NCBI GenBank assembly: GCA_030426725.1
Contig: JAUHXZ010000001.1
Span: 62,001-126,000 of the forward strand
Length of the DNA stretch: 64,000 bases
Direction of reading: 5' to 3'
DNA from: Actinomycetes bacterium
Lineage (GTDB): Bacteria; Actinomycetota; Actinomycetes; Propionibacteriales; Propionibacteriaceae
A model generated the notes under the pieces. The model had not been told where the DNA came from and did no database searches. It worked only from the letters and a program-made list of their open reading frames with translations. The position numbers were made by a program, and so were the translations under genes. Below are positions 48,344 to 59,096 of the stretch, one piece after another. Each line of letters starts with the position of its first letter. Position 1 is the stretch's first letter.

Positions 48344-49125
48344 GTCCTGCTCCTGGCACTCCAACGCCCGCCGTCGGCGGTGACGGAGAGCGGCAGGTCG
48401 AAGGTGGCGCTGAGGTTGTCGTCGGTGAGCGTCTCGGCGATGGGCCCGGCGGCGACGATCGACCCGCCGCGCAGCAGCAGGCAGTGCGTGGCGCCGGGCG
48501 GAATCTCCTCGACGTGGTGCGTGACGAGGATGGACGCGGGCGAGTCCTCGTCGAGGAACAGCTCGGACAGGGTGCCGACGAGGGCCTCACGGCCCGCGAG
48601 GTCGAGGCCGCCGGCGGGCTCGTCGAGGAGCAGCAGCTCCGGGTCGGTCATGAGCGCGCGGGCGATCTGGACCCGCTTGCGCTCCCCCTCACTGAGCGTG
48701 CCGAAGGTCCGGTCCGCCAGGTGGGCCACGCGCATCGACTGGAGCAGATGGTTGGCGCGCTCGACGTCGTAGACGTCGTACTCCTCGTGCCAGCGCCCCA
48801 CGACGGCGTACGCCGCGGACAACACGACGTCCCGCACGCGCTCCCCCGAGGGGATGCGCTCGGCGAGCGCCGACGACGTGAAACCGATCCGCGGCCGCAG
48901 CTCGAAGACGTCGACGGTGCCGACGACGTCGCCGAGGAGTCCGACGACCCCGTCGGTCGGGTAGAGCTGGGCCGCCAGGACCTGCAGCAGCGTGGTCTTG
49001 CCCGCCCCGTTGGCCCCGATGACCACCCAGCGGTCCGACTCGCCGATGACGAGATTCAGGCTGTCCAGGAGCGTTGACCCGCCACGCTCGACCGTCACAC
49101 CCGCGAGTTCTGCCACCGCTGCCAT
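48340..49125 (-). CDS. ABC transporter ATP-binding protein
   Basis: A 261-residue ABC ATPase. Walker A is GANGAGKTTLL (about 38-48), the signature is LSEGERKRVQIARAL, Walker B is LLLLDEPAGGLD, and the switch His is in VTHHVEEIPP. No permease is encoded beside it. The C-terminal extension and isolated location resemble the standalone ATPases found in actinomycetes beside Band-7/NfeD genes. Substrate or role unknown. The ATG at 49125 is the start; the stop overlaps the NfeD start. Confidence 0.88.
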   Translation of the reverse strand: MAAVAELAGVTVERGGSTLLDSLNLVIGESDRWVVIGANGAGKTTLLQVLAAQLYPTDGVVGLLGDVVGTVDVFELRPRIGFTSSALAERIPSGERVRDVVLSAAYAVVGRWHEEYDVYDVERANHLLQSMRVAHLADRTFGTLSEGERKRVQIARALMTDPELLLLDEPAGGLDLAGREALVGTLSELFLDEDSPASILVTHHVEEIPPGATHCLLLRGGSIVAAGPIAETLTDDNLSATFDLPLSVTADGGRWSARSRT

Positions 49126-49189
49126 GCCATCAAACCTACCCGAACCGCCGGGCGGGTGGTGGGCGGCGTGCCGGAAGCGGAGCGGGTTG

Positions 49190-49963
49190 TCAGGCTCCGG
49201 TCGAGTGGAGCCCGCCGTCGACGTGGACCATCTCGCCGGTGGTGGCGGGGAACCAGTCGCTCAGCAGCGCGACGACGGCCTTGGCCGACGGCACCGCGTC
49301 CCCGGAGTCCCACGACAACGGGGCGCGCTGGCCCCAGATCTCGTTGAACGACGAGGCGCCGGGAATGGCCTTCTTGGCCACCGTGTCGACGGGGCCGGCC
49401 GCCACCAGGTTGACGCGGATGCCGTCCGGGCCGAGGTATCGGGCCAGGTACCGCGACGTCGACTCGAGCGCGGCCTTCGCCACGCCCATCCAGTCGTAGG
49501 TGGGCCAGCTCACCCGTGCGTCGAACGTCAGGCCGACGATGCCGGCGCCCGTGTTCAGCATGGGCTTGGCGGCCATGGTGAGCGACTGGAGCGAGTATGC
49601 GGAGATCTGCAGGGCCGTGGCGACGCTGTCCCAGTCGGTGGTGAGGAACGCCCCGCCCAGCGCCTTCTCCGGGTCGGCGTAGGCGATCGAGTGGACGATG
49701 CCGTCGAGCCCGCCGTCGAAGTGCTCCGCCAGCTGGGCCGGCAACTCCTCGAGGTGCGCGGGGTCCGTGACGTCGACCTCGATGAGCGGGGGGACCGGAT
49801 CGAGCTTCGAGATGGCGCGCTGCGCGGGGCCGACGGCGCGGCCGGCCGCGGACACGACGACGTTGGCGCCCTCACGCTGCGCGATCTCGCAGACCGCGTA
49901 CGCGATGGACGTGCGCATGGTCACGCCGGTGACCAGGATGTTCTTGCCTTCGAGGAGACCCAT
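49190..49963 (-). CDS. fabI: Enoyl-[acyl-carrier-protein] reductase (FabI/InhA)
   Basis: A 257-residue short-chain dehydrogenase-type enoyl reductase, the last step of FAS-II elongation. MGLLEGKNILVTGVTMRTSI is the N-terminal NADH-binding part. GIVHSIAYADPEKALGG and SWPTYDWMGVAKAALESTSR contain the catalytic Tyr and Lys in the Y-x6-K spacing of FabI/InhA. It lies 21 nt after fabG, the mabA-inhA arrangement. The enzyme family is the target of triclosan and, in mycobacteria, isoniazid; susceptibility here is unknown. Confidence 0.94.
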   Translation of the reverse strand: MGLLEGKNILVTGVTMRTSIAYAVCEIAQREGANVVVSAAGRAVGPAQRAISKLDPVPPLIEVDVTDPAHLEELPAQLAEHFDGGLDGIVHSIAYADPEKALGGAFLTTDWDSVATALQISAYSLQSLTMAAKPMLNTGAGIVGLTFDARVSWPTYDWMGVAKAALESTSRYLARYLGPDGIRVNLVAAGPVDTVAKKAIPGASSFNEIWGQRAPLSWDSGDAVPSAKAVVALLSDWFPATTGEMVHVDGGLHSTGA

Positions 49964-49984
49964 GATGTGGATGGCCGTCCTTTC

Positions 49985-50695
49985 TCAGTGACCCATGCCG
50001 AGGCCGCCGTCGACGGGGATGACGGCGCCCGTGATGTAGCCGGCGTGCTCGCCGGCGAGGAACATTGCCGCCTGCGCGACGTCGTCGACCGAGCCGAGGC
50101 GGCCGACGGGGATGCGGGCCTTGTAGCCCTTGATGGTCTCCTCGGGCAGCACCGAGGTCATGTCGGTCTCGATGAAGCCGGGCGCCACCACGTTGGCGGT
50201 CACGTTGCGGCTGCCGAGTTCACGGGCGAGGCTCCGCGCCATGCCGACGAGCGCCGACTTGGACGAGGCGTAGTTCAGCTGACCGGGCGAACCGAGCAGA
50301 CCCACGACCGAGGAGATGAGGATGACACGCCCGAACCGGCCCCGCATCATGGGGCGGGCGGCGCGCCGGACCACGCGGAAAGTGCCGGTGAGGTTGGTGT
50401 CGATGACGGTGTCCCAGTCGTCGTCGGACATGCGCATGAGCAGGGTGTCGCGGGTGACGCCCGCGTTGGCGACGAGGACCTCGACGGGGCCGAGCTCGGC
50501 CTCGATGGTCTCGAACGCCTGGTCGACCTGCCCCTGGTCGGTGATGTCGCAGGTCACCCCCAGGACGCCGTCGGGCACGCCACCCGAACGGTAGGTCGCC
50601 GCAACCTTGTATCCGGCATCCCGGAACGCCTCCGCCATCGCGCGACCGATGCCCTTGGAGCCACCGGTGACGAGCACAACTCTTGAATCAGCCAC
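49985..50695 (-). CDS. fabG: 3-oxoacyl-[acyl-carrier-protein] reductase
   Basis: A 236-residue FabG. VVLVTGGSKGIGRAMAEAFR is the NADPH site, VLVANAG follows, the catalytic Ser is in ILISSVVG and the YxxxK motif is in NYASSKSALVGMA; NVVAPGFIETDM is the typical loop. It reduces 3-ketoacyl-ACP in fatty-acid elongation. The start is GTG at 50695. First gene of the fabG-fabI pair; the divergent DUF3099 gene starts 66 nt away. Confidence 0.94.
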   Translation of the reverse strand: MADSRVVLVTGGSKGIGRAMAEAFRDAGYKVAATYRSGGVPDGVLGVTCDITDQGQVDQAFETIEAELGPVEVLVANAGVTRDTLLMRMSDDDWDTVIDTNLTGTFRVVRRAARPMMRGRFGRVILISSVVGLLGSPGQLNYASSKSALVGMARSLARELGSRNVTANVVAPGFIETDMTSVLPEETIKGYKARIPVGRLGSVDDVAQAAMFLAGEHAGYITGAVIPVDGGLGMGH

Positions 50696-50761
50696 GGGAG
50701 CAACTTACCGCACGGGTCCCGGACGGGGGCTCGGCTGCGAACGCGGACCTATGCTGAATGC

Positions 50762-51073
50762 GTGACCAGGAAGAAGGACCCGACGCTCATCACGAGCGCG
50801 GGTCGTGGGCGCACCCTGGACCTGGAGGAGCGCCAGCGCCGGTACCTCATCACGATGGGGATCCGCACGGCCTGCTTCCTGCTCTTCCTCGTCGTGCCGG
50901 GATGGTGGAAGCTGGTGGCGCTCGCCGCGGCGGCGCTGCTGCCCGCCTTCGCGGTACTGTTCGCCAACAGCTCGGACCACCGGCCGCCGCCCCAGGCGGA
51001 GCCCGACGGCCCCGGGCGCCCCGCGATCGGCGGCGGGGAGGTCGTGCAGGGCTCCGTCGAGGAGGATTCGTGA
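50762..51073 (+). CDS. DUF3099 membrane protein
   Basis: A 103-residue protein with the DUF3099 signature ITSAGRGRTLDLEERQRRYL and two hydrophobic helices (about 32-49 and 52-68). The function is unknown. The tail is Pro- and Glu-rich. It starts with GTG and overlaps the SURF1 gene by 4 nt (GTGA). In actinomycetes this family is regularly found beside fabG and SURF1, as here. Confidence 0.85.
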   Translation: MTRKKDPTLITSAGRGRTLDLEERQRRYLITMGIRTACFLLFLVVPGWWKLVALAAAALLPAFAVLFANSSDHRPPPQAEPDGPGRPAIGGGEVVQGSVEEDS

Positions 51074-51819
51074 GTCGTCAGGTGAAGCGGTGGATCGCGC
51101 TGGGCGTGTTCGCGGCGGTCCTCGCCACCGCCTTCGTGCTGCTCGGCGAGTGGCAGCTGCGGCGGCTCGACGAACGCCGGGAGTCCAACGCGCTGGTCGT
51201 CGCCCACCGGGACCAGCCCGTCGCCCCCTACTCCGATGTCATGACCGGAACGATCGGCGACGACGACCAGTGGTACCGCGTCTCGGCCACCGGCACCTAT
51301 GAGGGCACGCAGTTCCAGGTCCGCTACCGGTCCCTGGACGGTGCCTACGGCAGCGAGGCCGTCGCGGTGCTGACAACCGACCGCGGCGACACGCTGCTGG
51401 TCAACCGGGGCTTCCTCCCCCGGCAGCCCGGCCACCCCGACGGCGTGCTGCCCGCCCCGCCCGACGGCGAGGTCACCGTGACCGGCTACGTCCGCCGCGA
51501 CGAGCGCGGCGACGAGAACGCCACGACGCCGCACGAGAACCAGATCCGCCTCATCGACTCCGAGGCGCTCGGGGCCGCGATGGGCGTCGACGTCGTCAAC
51601 GGCTACGTGCAGCTCATCGAGTCCGATCCGCCCGAGACGGACGCCCTTGCCCCCCTCGGGGAGCCCGACCTCGATGAGGGCCCCCACCTCAGCTACGCGC
51701 TGCAGTGGTTCTCCTTCACGCTCATCGGCGTCGTCGGGCTCGTGGTGCTGATCCGAGCCGACATCCGGGACCGGAAGAAGGAGAAGGCCAGGGCCGCCGC
51801 GGAGGCCACCATCTCGTGA
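51070..51819 (+). CDS. SURF1 family protein
   Basis: A 249-residue protein with the SURF1 layout: an N-terminal transmembrane segment (about 9-27) followed by GEWQLRRLDERRESNALVV, a soluble middle part with LLVNRGFLP and GEVTVTGYV, and a second transmembrane segment near the C-terminus (SYALQWFSFTLIGVVGLVVL). SURF1 helps assemble cytochrome c oxidase. GGAGG precedes the GTG. It overlaps the genes on both sides by 4 nt, so translation is coupled through all three. Confidence 0.9.
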   Translation: MSRQVKRWIALGVFAAVLATAFVLLGEWQLRRLDERRESNALVVAHRDQPVAPYSDVMTGTIGDDDQWYRVSATGTYEGTQFQVRYRSLDGAYGSEAVAVLTTDRGDTLLVNRGFLPRQPGHPDGVLPAPPDGEVTVTGYVRRDERGDENATTPHENQIRLIDSEALGAAMGVDVVNGYVQLIESDPPETDALAPLGEPDLDEGPHLSYALQWFSFTLIGVVGLVVLIRADIRDRKKEKARAAAEATIS

Positions 51820-52622
51820 GCGCCCTCGACACCTGGCTGCGCTGCCCCAACTGTGCCGGCCTCCTCGGCCGCCGCGGCCGGACGCTCGTCTGTCCTGCCG
51901 GGCACTCGTACGACGTCGCCCGGCAGGGCTACGTCAACCTCCTCGGGCGGGCGGCGCCGGCCAACGCGGACACACCCGCGATGCTCGACGCCCGGGCCCG
52001 CTTCCAGTCCGCCGGGCACTACGCGCCCATCGCGCGGGCGGTGGCCGGCGAGACGACGGGGTCGTCCCGCATCCTCGAGGCCGGCGCGGGCACGGCCTAC
52101 TACCTGGCCGCGGCGCTCGACGGCGCCCCGTCGGCCGAGGGTCTGGCCACCGACGTGTCGACGGCGGCCGCGCGCCGCGCCGCGAGGGCGCATCCGCGTG
52201 CCGCGTCGGTGGTCGCCGACACGTGGGCGGGCCTGCCGGTCGTCGACGGCGCGGCCGACGCGCTGCTGTGCGTCTTCGCCCCCCGCAACGCCGCCGAGTT
52301 CGGCCGGGCCCTGGCCCCGGGTGGCCGGCTGGTCGTCGTGGTGCCCACCGGTGCCCACCTCGCGGTGCTCCGCGACCGCTACGGCCTCCTCGATGTGGCC
52401 GGTTCCAAGGTCGACGACGTGCTCGCCGCCTTTCCCGGCTGGCCGTCGCGCGTCGAACCCGTCTCGTGGGAGATGGAGCTGACCGCCGGCGAGGTGCACG
52501 ACCTCATCGCGATGGGACCCAACGCGTTCCACGGCCCGCCCGCCGACACGGCGGCCGCGACCGTCGGGGCATCCGTGGCCGTGGTGACCCTGACGAGGCC
52601 GGATGCCCGGTCGAGGCCCTAG
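51816..52622 (+). CDS. 23S rRNA (guanine-N1)-methyltransferase, RlmA family
   Basis: A 268-residue class I methyltransferase. The N-terminal zinc-binding part CPNCAGLL...CPAGHSYDVARQGYVNLL (residues about 10-44) and the SAM motif RILEAGAGTAYYLAAAL (about 85-101) identify the RlmA family, which methylates G745 or G748 in 23S rRNA. The II type (TlrB) confers tylosin resistance in Streptomyces; which type this is cannot be settled here. GTG start overlapping the SURF1 stop. Confidence 0.88.
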   Translation: MSALDTWLRCPNCAGLLGRRGRTLVCPAGHSYDVARQGYVNLLGRAAPANADTPAMLDARARFQSAGHYAPIARAVAGETTGSSRILEAGAGTAYYLAAALDGAPSAEGLATDVSTAAARRAARAHPRAASVVADTWAGLPVVDGAADALLCVFAPRNAAEFGRALAPGGRLVVVVPTGAHLAVLRDRYGLLDVAGSKVDDVLAAFPGWPSRVEPVSWEMELTAGEVHDLIAMGPNAFHGPPADTAAATVGASVAVVTLTRPDARSRP

Positions 52623-52632
52623 TCTGGGGCGC

Positions 52633-53997
52633 ATGACCGCTACCCGCTGGGGCTTCGGGCTCGGCACGCTCGGGCGCGACATGCTCGCGAACCTGGTGTC
52701 GCTGTACCTGCTGTTCTACCTCACCGAGGTGCTTGACATCTCCGGTGTGTACCTGGCCGCCGTCACGGTCATCATGGTGGCGATGCGCGTCTTCGACGCC
52801 GTCAACGATCCGGTGATGGGCGTCGTGGTGGACAACACGCGGACCCGGTGGGGCAAGTTCCGGCCGTGGATCCTGCTGGGCGCCGTGCTGTGGGGCGCCG
52901 CGGGCGTGCTGATGTTCACCGACCTCGGGTTCGACGGCTGGGGCTACGTGGTGGTGTTCACGCTGGTCTACGTGTTCTACGAGATCGCTTACACCATCAA
53001 CGACATCTCGTACTGGTCGATGCTGCCGTCGCTGACCCGGGACCAGAAGGAGCGGGAACGCATCGGGGTGGTGGCCCGGATCTGCGCCAACGTCGGCCTG
53101 TTCACGATGGTCGTCGCCCTCGTGCCGGCCACCGGCTACCTCGAGTCCGTGTTCGGCTCCGCGCAGCGGGCCTGGTTCACCATGGCCGCGGTCATCGTCG
53201 TCCTGATGCTTGCGTTCCAGTCGCTGACCCTGTTGTTCGCACGCGAGCATGTGAGGGCGGGCGAGAAGATGACGCCGCTGAGGGACCTGTTCCGGGTGAT
53301 CGGCCGCAACGACCAGCTGCTGTGGGTGACGCTCGCGATGATCGCCTTCATGACGGGCTATGGCACCACGGCGTCGTTCGGGTTGTACTACTTCAAGTAC
53401 GCGTTCGGCGACGAGGGCGTCTACCCGGTGTTCGCGGCCATCCTCGGCGTCTCACAGATCGCCGCGCTGGCGCTGTTCCCGCTGGTGTCGCGGCATCTGC
53501 GGCGCCGCCGGATCCATCTGCTGGCGACGGTGATGTGCGTCACCGGTTACGGGGTGTTCCTCGTCTCTGGGACGTCGCTGGCGCTCGTGGCCGTATCCGG
53601 CGTCCTGCTGTTCATGGGACAGGGCGCCATCCAGCTGCTCATGGTGATGTTCATCGCCGACTCGGTCGAGTACGGGCACTGGAAGCTCGGGCGGCGCAAC
53701 GAGTCGGTGACCTTCTCACTGCAGCCGTTCATCTACAAGCTGAGTAACGCGATGGCCAGCGGCGTGGTCGGGGTGACGCTGCTGTGGTCGGGCATCGACG
53801 TCGCGGAGTCCGCGGCCGACGTCACGGACACCGGGCTGGCGATCCTGCGGGGCGCGATGCTGGTGCTGCCGATGGTGCTGGTGGCCGTCAGCTATCTTGT
53901 CCTGCGCACGACGTACAAGCTCGACGAGGACACGTACGCGCGGATCGTCCGGGACCTGGCCGGAAGGGGGAGCCATGCCGCAGATCACGAAGCGTGA
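52633..53997 (+). CDS. GPH family (MFS) sugar:cation symporter
   Basis: A 454-residue membrane protein with about twelve helices. FDAVNDPVMGVVVDNTRTRW (about residues 54-73) followed by GKFRPWIL is the glycoside-pentoside-hexuronide symporter signature, and IADSVEYGHWKLGRRNESVT (about 345-365) matches the second family motif. Members import disaccharides and glycosides with Na+ or H+. Its last 23 nt overlap the GH13 gene, so an alpha-glucoside is the likely cargo. ATG at 52633. Confidence 0.9.
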   Translation: MTATRWGFGLGTLGRDMLANLVSLYLLFYLTEVLDISGVYLAAVTVIMVAMRVFDAVNDPVMGVVVDNTRTRWGKFRPWILLGAVLWGAAGVLMFTDLGFDGWGYVVVFTLVYVFYEIAYTINDISYWSMLPSLTRDQKERERIGVVARICANVGLFTMVVALVPATGYLESVFGSAQRAWFTMAAVIVVLMLAFQSLTLLFAREHVRAGEKMTPLRDLFRVIGRNDQLLWVTLAMIAFMTGYGTTASFGLYYFKYAFGDEGVYPVFAAILGVSQIAALALFPLVSRHLRRRRIHLLATVMCVTGYGVFLVSGTSLALVAVSGVLLFMGQGAIQLLMVMFIADSVEYGHWKLGRRNESVTFSLQPFIYKLSNAMASGVVGVTLLWSGIDVAESAADVTDTGLAILRGAMLVLPMVLVAVSYLVLRTTYKLDEDTYARIVRDLAGRGSHAADHEA

Positions 53998-55936
53998 CAC
54001 CCTCCGTCGGCTCTACAGGAACCCTGTGGGCCGCGACGTCATCGACAAGATCCTCCTCGGCACGGGCCTCCCGCGCCGGCTCATCCACCTCGCCGCCTGG
54101 ATGCCGCTCGACTGGTTGGAGAAGCTCACGCTGCCGATCACCGGGCCGGGGCTGCTCGACACCGTCCTCAACCTCGTCAACCAGGAGCCGGACCGCCCCA
54201 TCGACGGGGGTGAGCCTCACCCCACGCCCTGGTGGCGGGAAGCCGTGTTCTACCAGGTGTATCCGCGGTCGTTCTGCGACGCGGACGGGGACGGCATCGG
54301 GGACATCCGGGGCGTGATCTCCAAGCTCGACCATCTGCGCGATCTGGGCGTCGATTGCGTGTGGCTGTCACCGGTGTTCACCTCCCCCAACAAGGACATG
54401 GGCTACGACGTCAGCGACTACCGCGGCATCAACCCGGAGATGGGAACCCTCGAAGACCTCGACGATCTCATCGCGGCCTGCCACGACCGGGGCATGCGGC
54501 TGCTGCTGGACCTCGTCGTCAACCACACCTCGGATCAACACGAGTGGTTCCGCAAGGCCATCGACGACCCGGACGGCCCCTACGGCGACTACTACTTCAT
54601 GGTCGCCGGCGACGAGGCGTCGCCGCCGAACAACTGGCGGTCCTTCTTCTCTGGCCCCGCCTGGTCCTGGCTGCCGGAGTCCCGGCGGTGGGTGCTGCAC
54701 CTGTTCGCCGACGAGCAGGTCGACCTCAACTGGGACAACCCGGACGTCCGCGACGAGGTGGCCGGCATCGTCCGGTTCTGGATGAAGCGGGGCGTCGACG
54801 GGTTCCGGATGGACGTCATCAACTACATCTCGAAGCCCCCGACACTGCCCGACGGGCACCCGTTCATCGGACGCATGCTGGAGTTCACCGGCGTCGAGCA
54901 CTATTTCTACGGCCCGCGGCTCAACGAGTACCTGCGGGAACTGAGGCTCGAGGGGTTCACGCGTCGGGAGAAGCCGGCGTCGACACCCCGGCGCCGGCTG
55001 CCCGACGGCCGGCTCGGTGGTCCGACGCAGCCCGACAGGGTGGGGCTCATGGTGGGCGAGACCCCCGGCATCGGCATGGAACTCGGCCGCCTGCTGAGCG
55101 GTCACGGCCGCGGCGAACTGGACATGGTGTTCAACTTCGACGTGCTCGACAACCCGGGCCGGACACGCTGGGACACCTACCGCTACGACCCGTACTACCT
55201 GAAGCGCTACTACCGGGCGCACCTGAAGCACTTGTCGGCGGGCGACTGGATCGCGGTCTTCCTCGACAACCACGACAACCCGCGGATGCTGAGCAAGTTC
55301 GGGATGGGCCGGGAGCAGGATCCCGCGGTGCGCACGGCGATCGGGAAGATGCTGGCCACCATCCAGCTGACGATGCGCGGCAGCCCGTTCCTCTACCAGG
55401 GTCAGGAACTGGCCGCCATCAACCAGTCGTTCGCCGGCATCGACGAGATCCGCGACGTCGACTCGATCAACCGCTACAACACCCTCGTGGCCGGCGGCGT
55501 TGCGCCCGAGAAGGCCTGGCGGCAGCTGCTCACCGGGTCGCGGGACCACAGCCGCGTCCCGATGCGGTGGACACCCACCGACGGGTTCACCAACGGCAAT
55601 GCGTGGCTCGTCGGCACGGACCGGCAGCCGGGCTTCTCCGCCGAGGAGCAGGCGGCCGACCCGTCCTCGGTGTTCTCGTGGCACCGGGACCTGATCCGGC
55701 TGCGGCGCACACACCGCGCCCTCACCGTCGGCACCCTGGAGTGGGTGCATCCGCACCACCGGTTCTACTTCGCCTACTACCGCAGGTTCGAGGGCGAGGC
55801 GTTCCTCGTCGAGTGCAACACGTCGTCGAAGCCCCGGAAGCGTCCCGTGGTCGAGGGGGAGATCGAACCGGTGCTGGGCGGGCCGAGGCGGCCCGTGATG
55901 GCGCCGTGGGAGGCGACCGTCAGCCGGGTGCGCTGA
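53975..55936 (+). CDS. GH13 alpha-glucosidase-type enzyme with N-terminal extension
   Basis: A 653-residue glycoside hydrolase family 13 protein. The TIM-barrel begins near residue 86 (WWREAVFYQVYPRSFCDADG). The four conserved regions are DLVVNHTSD (about 179-187), GFRMDVINY (nucleophile D280), VGETPG (acid/base Glu) and LDNHDNPR (transition-state Asp). Oligo-1,6-glucosidase, alpha-glucosidase and trehalose-related enzymes share them, so the exact substrate is open. The first 85 residues have no counterpart in the usual enzymes that I recognise. No signal peptide, so it acts in the cytoplasm on imported sugar. Translation overlaps the GPH transporter. Confidence 0.9.
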   Translation: MPQITKRDTLRRLYRNPVGRDVIDKILLGTGLPRRLIHLAAWMPLDWLEKLTLPITGPGLLDTVLNLVNQEPDRPIDGGEPHPTPWWREAVFYQVYPRSFCDADGDGIGDIRGVISKLDHLRDLGVDCVWLSPVFTSPNKDMGYDVSDYRGINPEMGTLEDLDDLIAACHDRGMRLLLDLVVNHTSDQHEWFRKAIDDPDGPYGDYYFMVAGDEASPPNNWRSFFSGPAWSWLPESRRWVLHLFADEQVDLNWDNPDVRDEVAGIVRFWMKRGVDGFRMDVINYISKPPTLPDGHPFIGRMLEFTGVEHYFYGPRLNEYLRELRLEGFTRREKPASTPRRRLPDGRLGGPTQPDRVGLMVGETPGIGMELGRLLSGHGRGELDMVFNFDVLDNPGRTRWDTYRYDPYYLKRYYRAHLKHLSAGDWIAVFLDNHDNPRMLSKFGMGREQDPAVRTAIGKMLATIQLTMRGSPFLYQGQELAAINQSFAGIDEIRDVDSINRYNTLVAGGVAPEKAWRQLLTGSRDHSRVPMRWTPTDGFTNGNAWLVGTDRQPGFSAEEQAADPSSVFSWHRDLIRLRRTHRALTVGTLEWVHPHHRFYFAYYRRFEGEAFLVECNTSSKPRKRPVVEGEIEPVLGGPRRPVMAPWEATVSRVR

Positions 55937-55939
55937 GCG

Positions 55940-57367
55940 TCAGAGGCCGAGGAAGTCGCGGAACTCGTCGCAGGCCCGCTCGGCGCGCTCTCGGTCGGGC
56001 AGTTCGCAGAAGATCCGCAGAAGCGGCTCGGTGCCGGAGAACCGGGCGATGATCCAGCCCTCGTCGAACAGCACCTTGCAGCCGTCCAGATACGACGTGC
56101 CCGAGACCGGCTCGCTGAACTCGGGGACCCGGCGCTCCTCCAGGAGGGTGCGGAGGATCTGCGGCTTGCGCTCCGGGTCGAAGGCGAAGTCCGTCTCGGC
56201 CATGTAGCGGGGCGGGAACTGCCCGGTGATCTCCTCGTAGATCAGGCTCATCGGCTTGCCGACGACGGCGATCATCTCGACGAGCAGGGCGGCGGCGTAG
56301 ATGCCGTCCTTGCCGGAGATGTGCCCGCGCACCGTGAGGCCACCGGAGGATTCGCCGCCGATGATGGCGCCGGTCTCGGCCATCTTCCCCGACACCCACT
56401 TGAAGCCGACCGGCACCTCGTGGCAGGCATGCCCGAACATCCGCGCCACATCGTCGAGCATGGACGTGGTGGCGACGTTGCGCACCACCGGGCCCTCCCA
56501 GCCCTTGTACTTGAGCAGGTAGTAGTAGAGGATCACGAGCAGTTGGTTGGGGTGGAGGAAGTGTCCCCGGTCGTCGATGATGCCGATGCGGTCGGCGTCG
56601 CCGTCGGTGGCGATCCCCAGGTCGCAGTGGTGCTCCACCACGTAGCGCGACAGGGCCTGCAGGGTGTGGGACGTCGGCGACGGCAGCCGGCCCCCGAACA
56701 GCGTGTCGTGCCGGTCGTTGATCACCTCGACGTCGACGCGGGCGGTCATGAGGATGGTCTGCAGCGACGTCTTGGACACGCCGAACATCGGGTCGAGCGC
56801 CACCTTGAGACCGGCCTCACGGATGGCGTCCATGTCCACCTGGGCGATGATCGAGTCGATGTAGCCGTTGAAGGTGTTGATCTCCTCGACGGCCCCGGAG
56901 GCCACGGCCTTCGAGTACGGGATGGCAGGGATGTCGGCCTCGGCCGGGCCCTCGAGGGCGGTCATCCGCTCCTCGATGTCGTCGGTGACGGACTCGTCGG
57001 CGTCCCTGCCGCCGCGGGTGAACACCTTGATGCCGTTGTAGAGCGCGGGGTTGTGCGACGCGGTGACGGCGAGCCCGTAGGGCCGGTGCTGGTCCTTCAC
57101 GGTCCACATGATCAGCGGCGTCGGGGCCTGCGCCACCTTGATCACCGCCGTCGGGATCCCGTAGCCGGCGAACACCTCCGCGGCCCACTCGGCGGCGACG
57201 TCGGACAGGAAGCGGCGGTCGTGGCCGATGACGATGCCCTGCTCGGCCACGCCCTCGTCGCGCATCCGGCCGGCGAGGCCCGCGGCGAGAAGCCGGACAT
57301 TGGCCCGGATGAACTCGTCACCGATGATCGCCCGCCAACCGCCTGTCCCGAACCTGATCCGCGCCAT
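55940..57367 (-). CDS. Phosphoglucomutase/phosphomannomutase family enzyme
   Basis: A 475-residue alpha-D-phosphohexomutase. GTGGWRAIIGDEF is the N-terminal sugar-phosphate loop, AVTASHNPALYNGIK holds the phosphoserine, ATDGDADRIGIID is the Mg2+ site, GGESSGG is the sugar-specificity loop and RFSGTEPLLRIFCE the phosphate-binding loop. It interconverts hexose 1- and 6-phosphates; glucose, mannose or glucosamine specificity cannot be fixed by eye. It converges on the GH13 gene with 3 nt between, and may serve the same carbon flow. ATG at 57367. Confidence 0.92.
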   Translation of the reverse strand: MARIRFGTGGWRAIIGDEFIRANVRLLAAGLAGRMRDEGVAEQGIVIGHDRRFLSDVAAEWAAEVFAGYGIPTAVIKVAQAPTPLIMWTVKDQHRPYGLAVTASHNPALYNGIKVFTRGGRDADESVTDDIEERMTALEGPAEADIPAIPYSKAVASGAVEEINTFNGYIDSIIAQVDMDAIREAGLKVALDPMFGVSKTSLQTILMTARVDVEVINDRHDTLFGGRLPSPTSHTLQALSRYVVEHHCDLGIATDGDADRIGIIDDRGHFLHPNQLLVILYYYLLKYKGWEGPVVRNVATTSMLDDVARMFGHACHEVPVGFKWVSGKMAETGAIIGGESSGGLTVRGHISGKDGIYAAALLVEMIAVVGKPMSLIYEEITGQFPPRYMAETDFAFDPERKPQILRTLLEERRVPEFSEPVSGTSYLDGCKVLFDEGWIIARFSGTEPLLRIFCELPDRERAERACDEFRDFLGL

Positions 57368-57430
57368 GGCCCACAGCCTAGGGCCGCGGCCCTTGTGATC
57401 CCACGGATGAGCACGACCGGTTGCGCGAAT

Positions 57431-57447
57431 GCGCACAGTGCGTGCGC
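57431..57447 (-). terminator. Possible terminator after the ABC-F gene
   Basis: GCGCAC, 5 nt, GTGCGC: a six-pair stem just past the ABC-F stop, near a second palindrome AGGGCCGCGGCCCT (57379-57392). Confidence 0.35.
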
Positions 57448-57451
57448 GGAC

Positions 57452-59050
<1,599 letters not shown>

Positions 59051-59096
59051 CCGCCAAGTTTCCCCCGCGCCACGTCGGAGGGCAAACCAGTCGACG

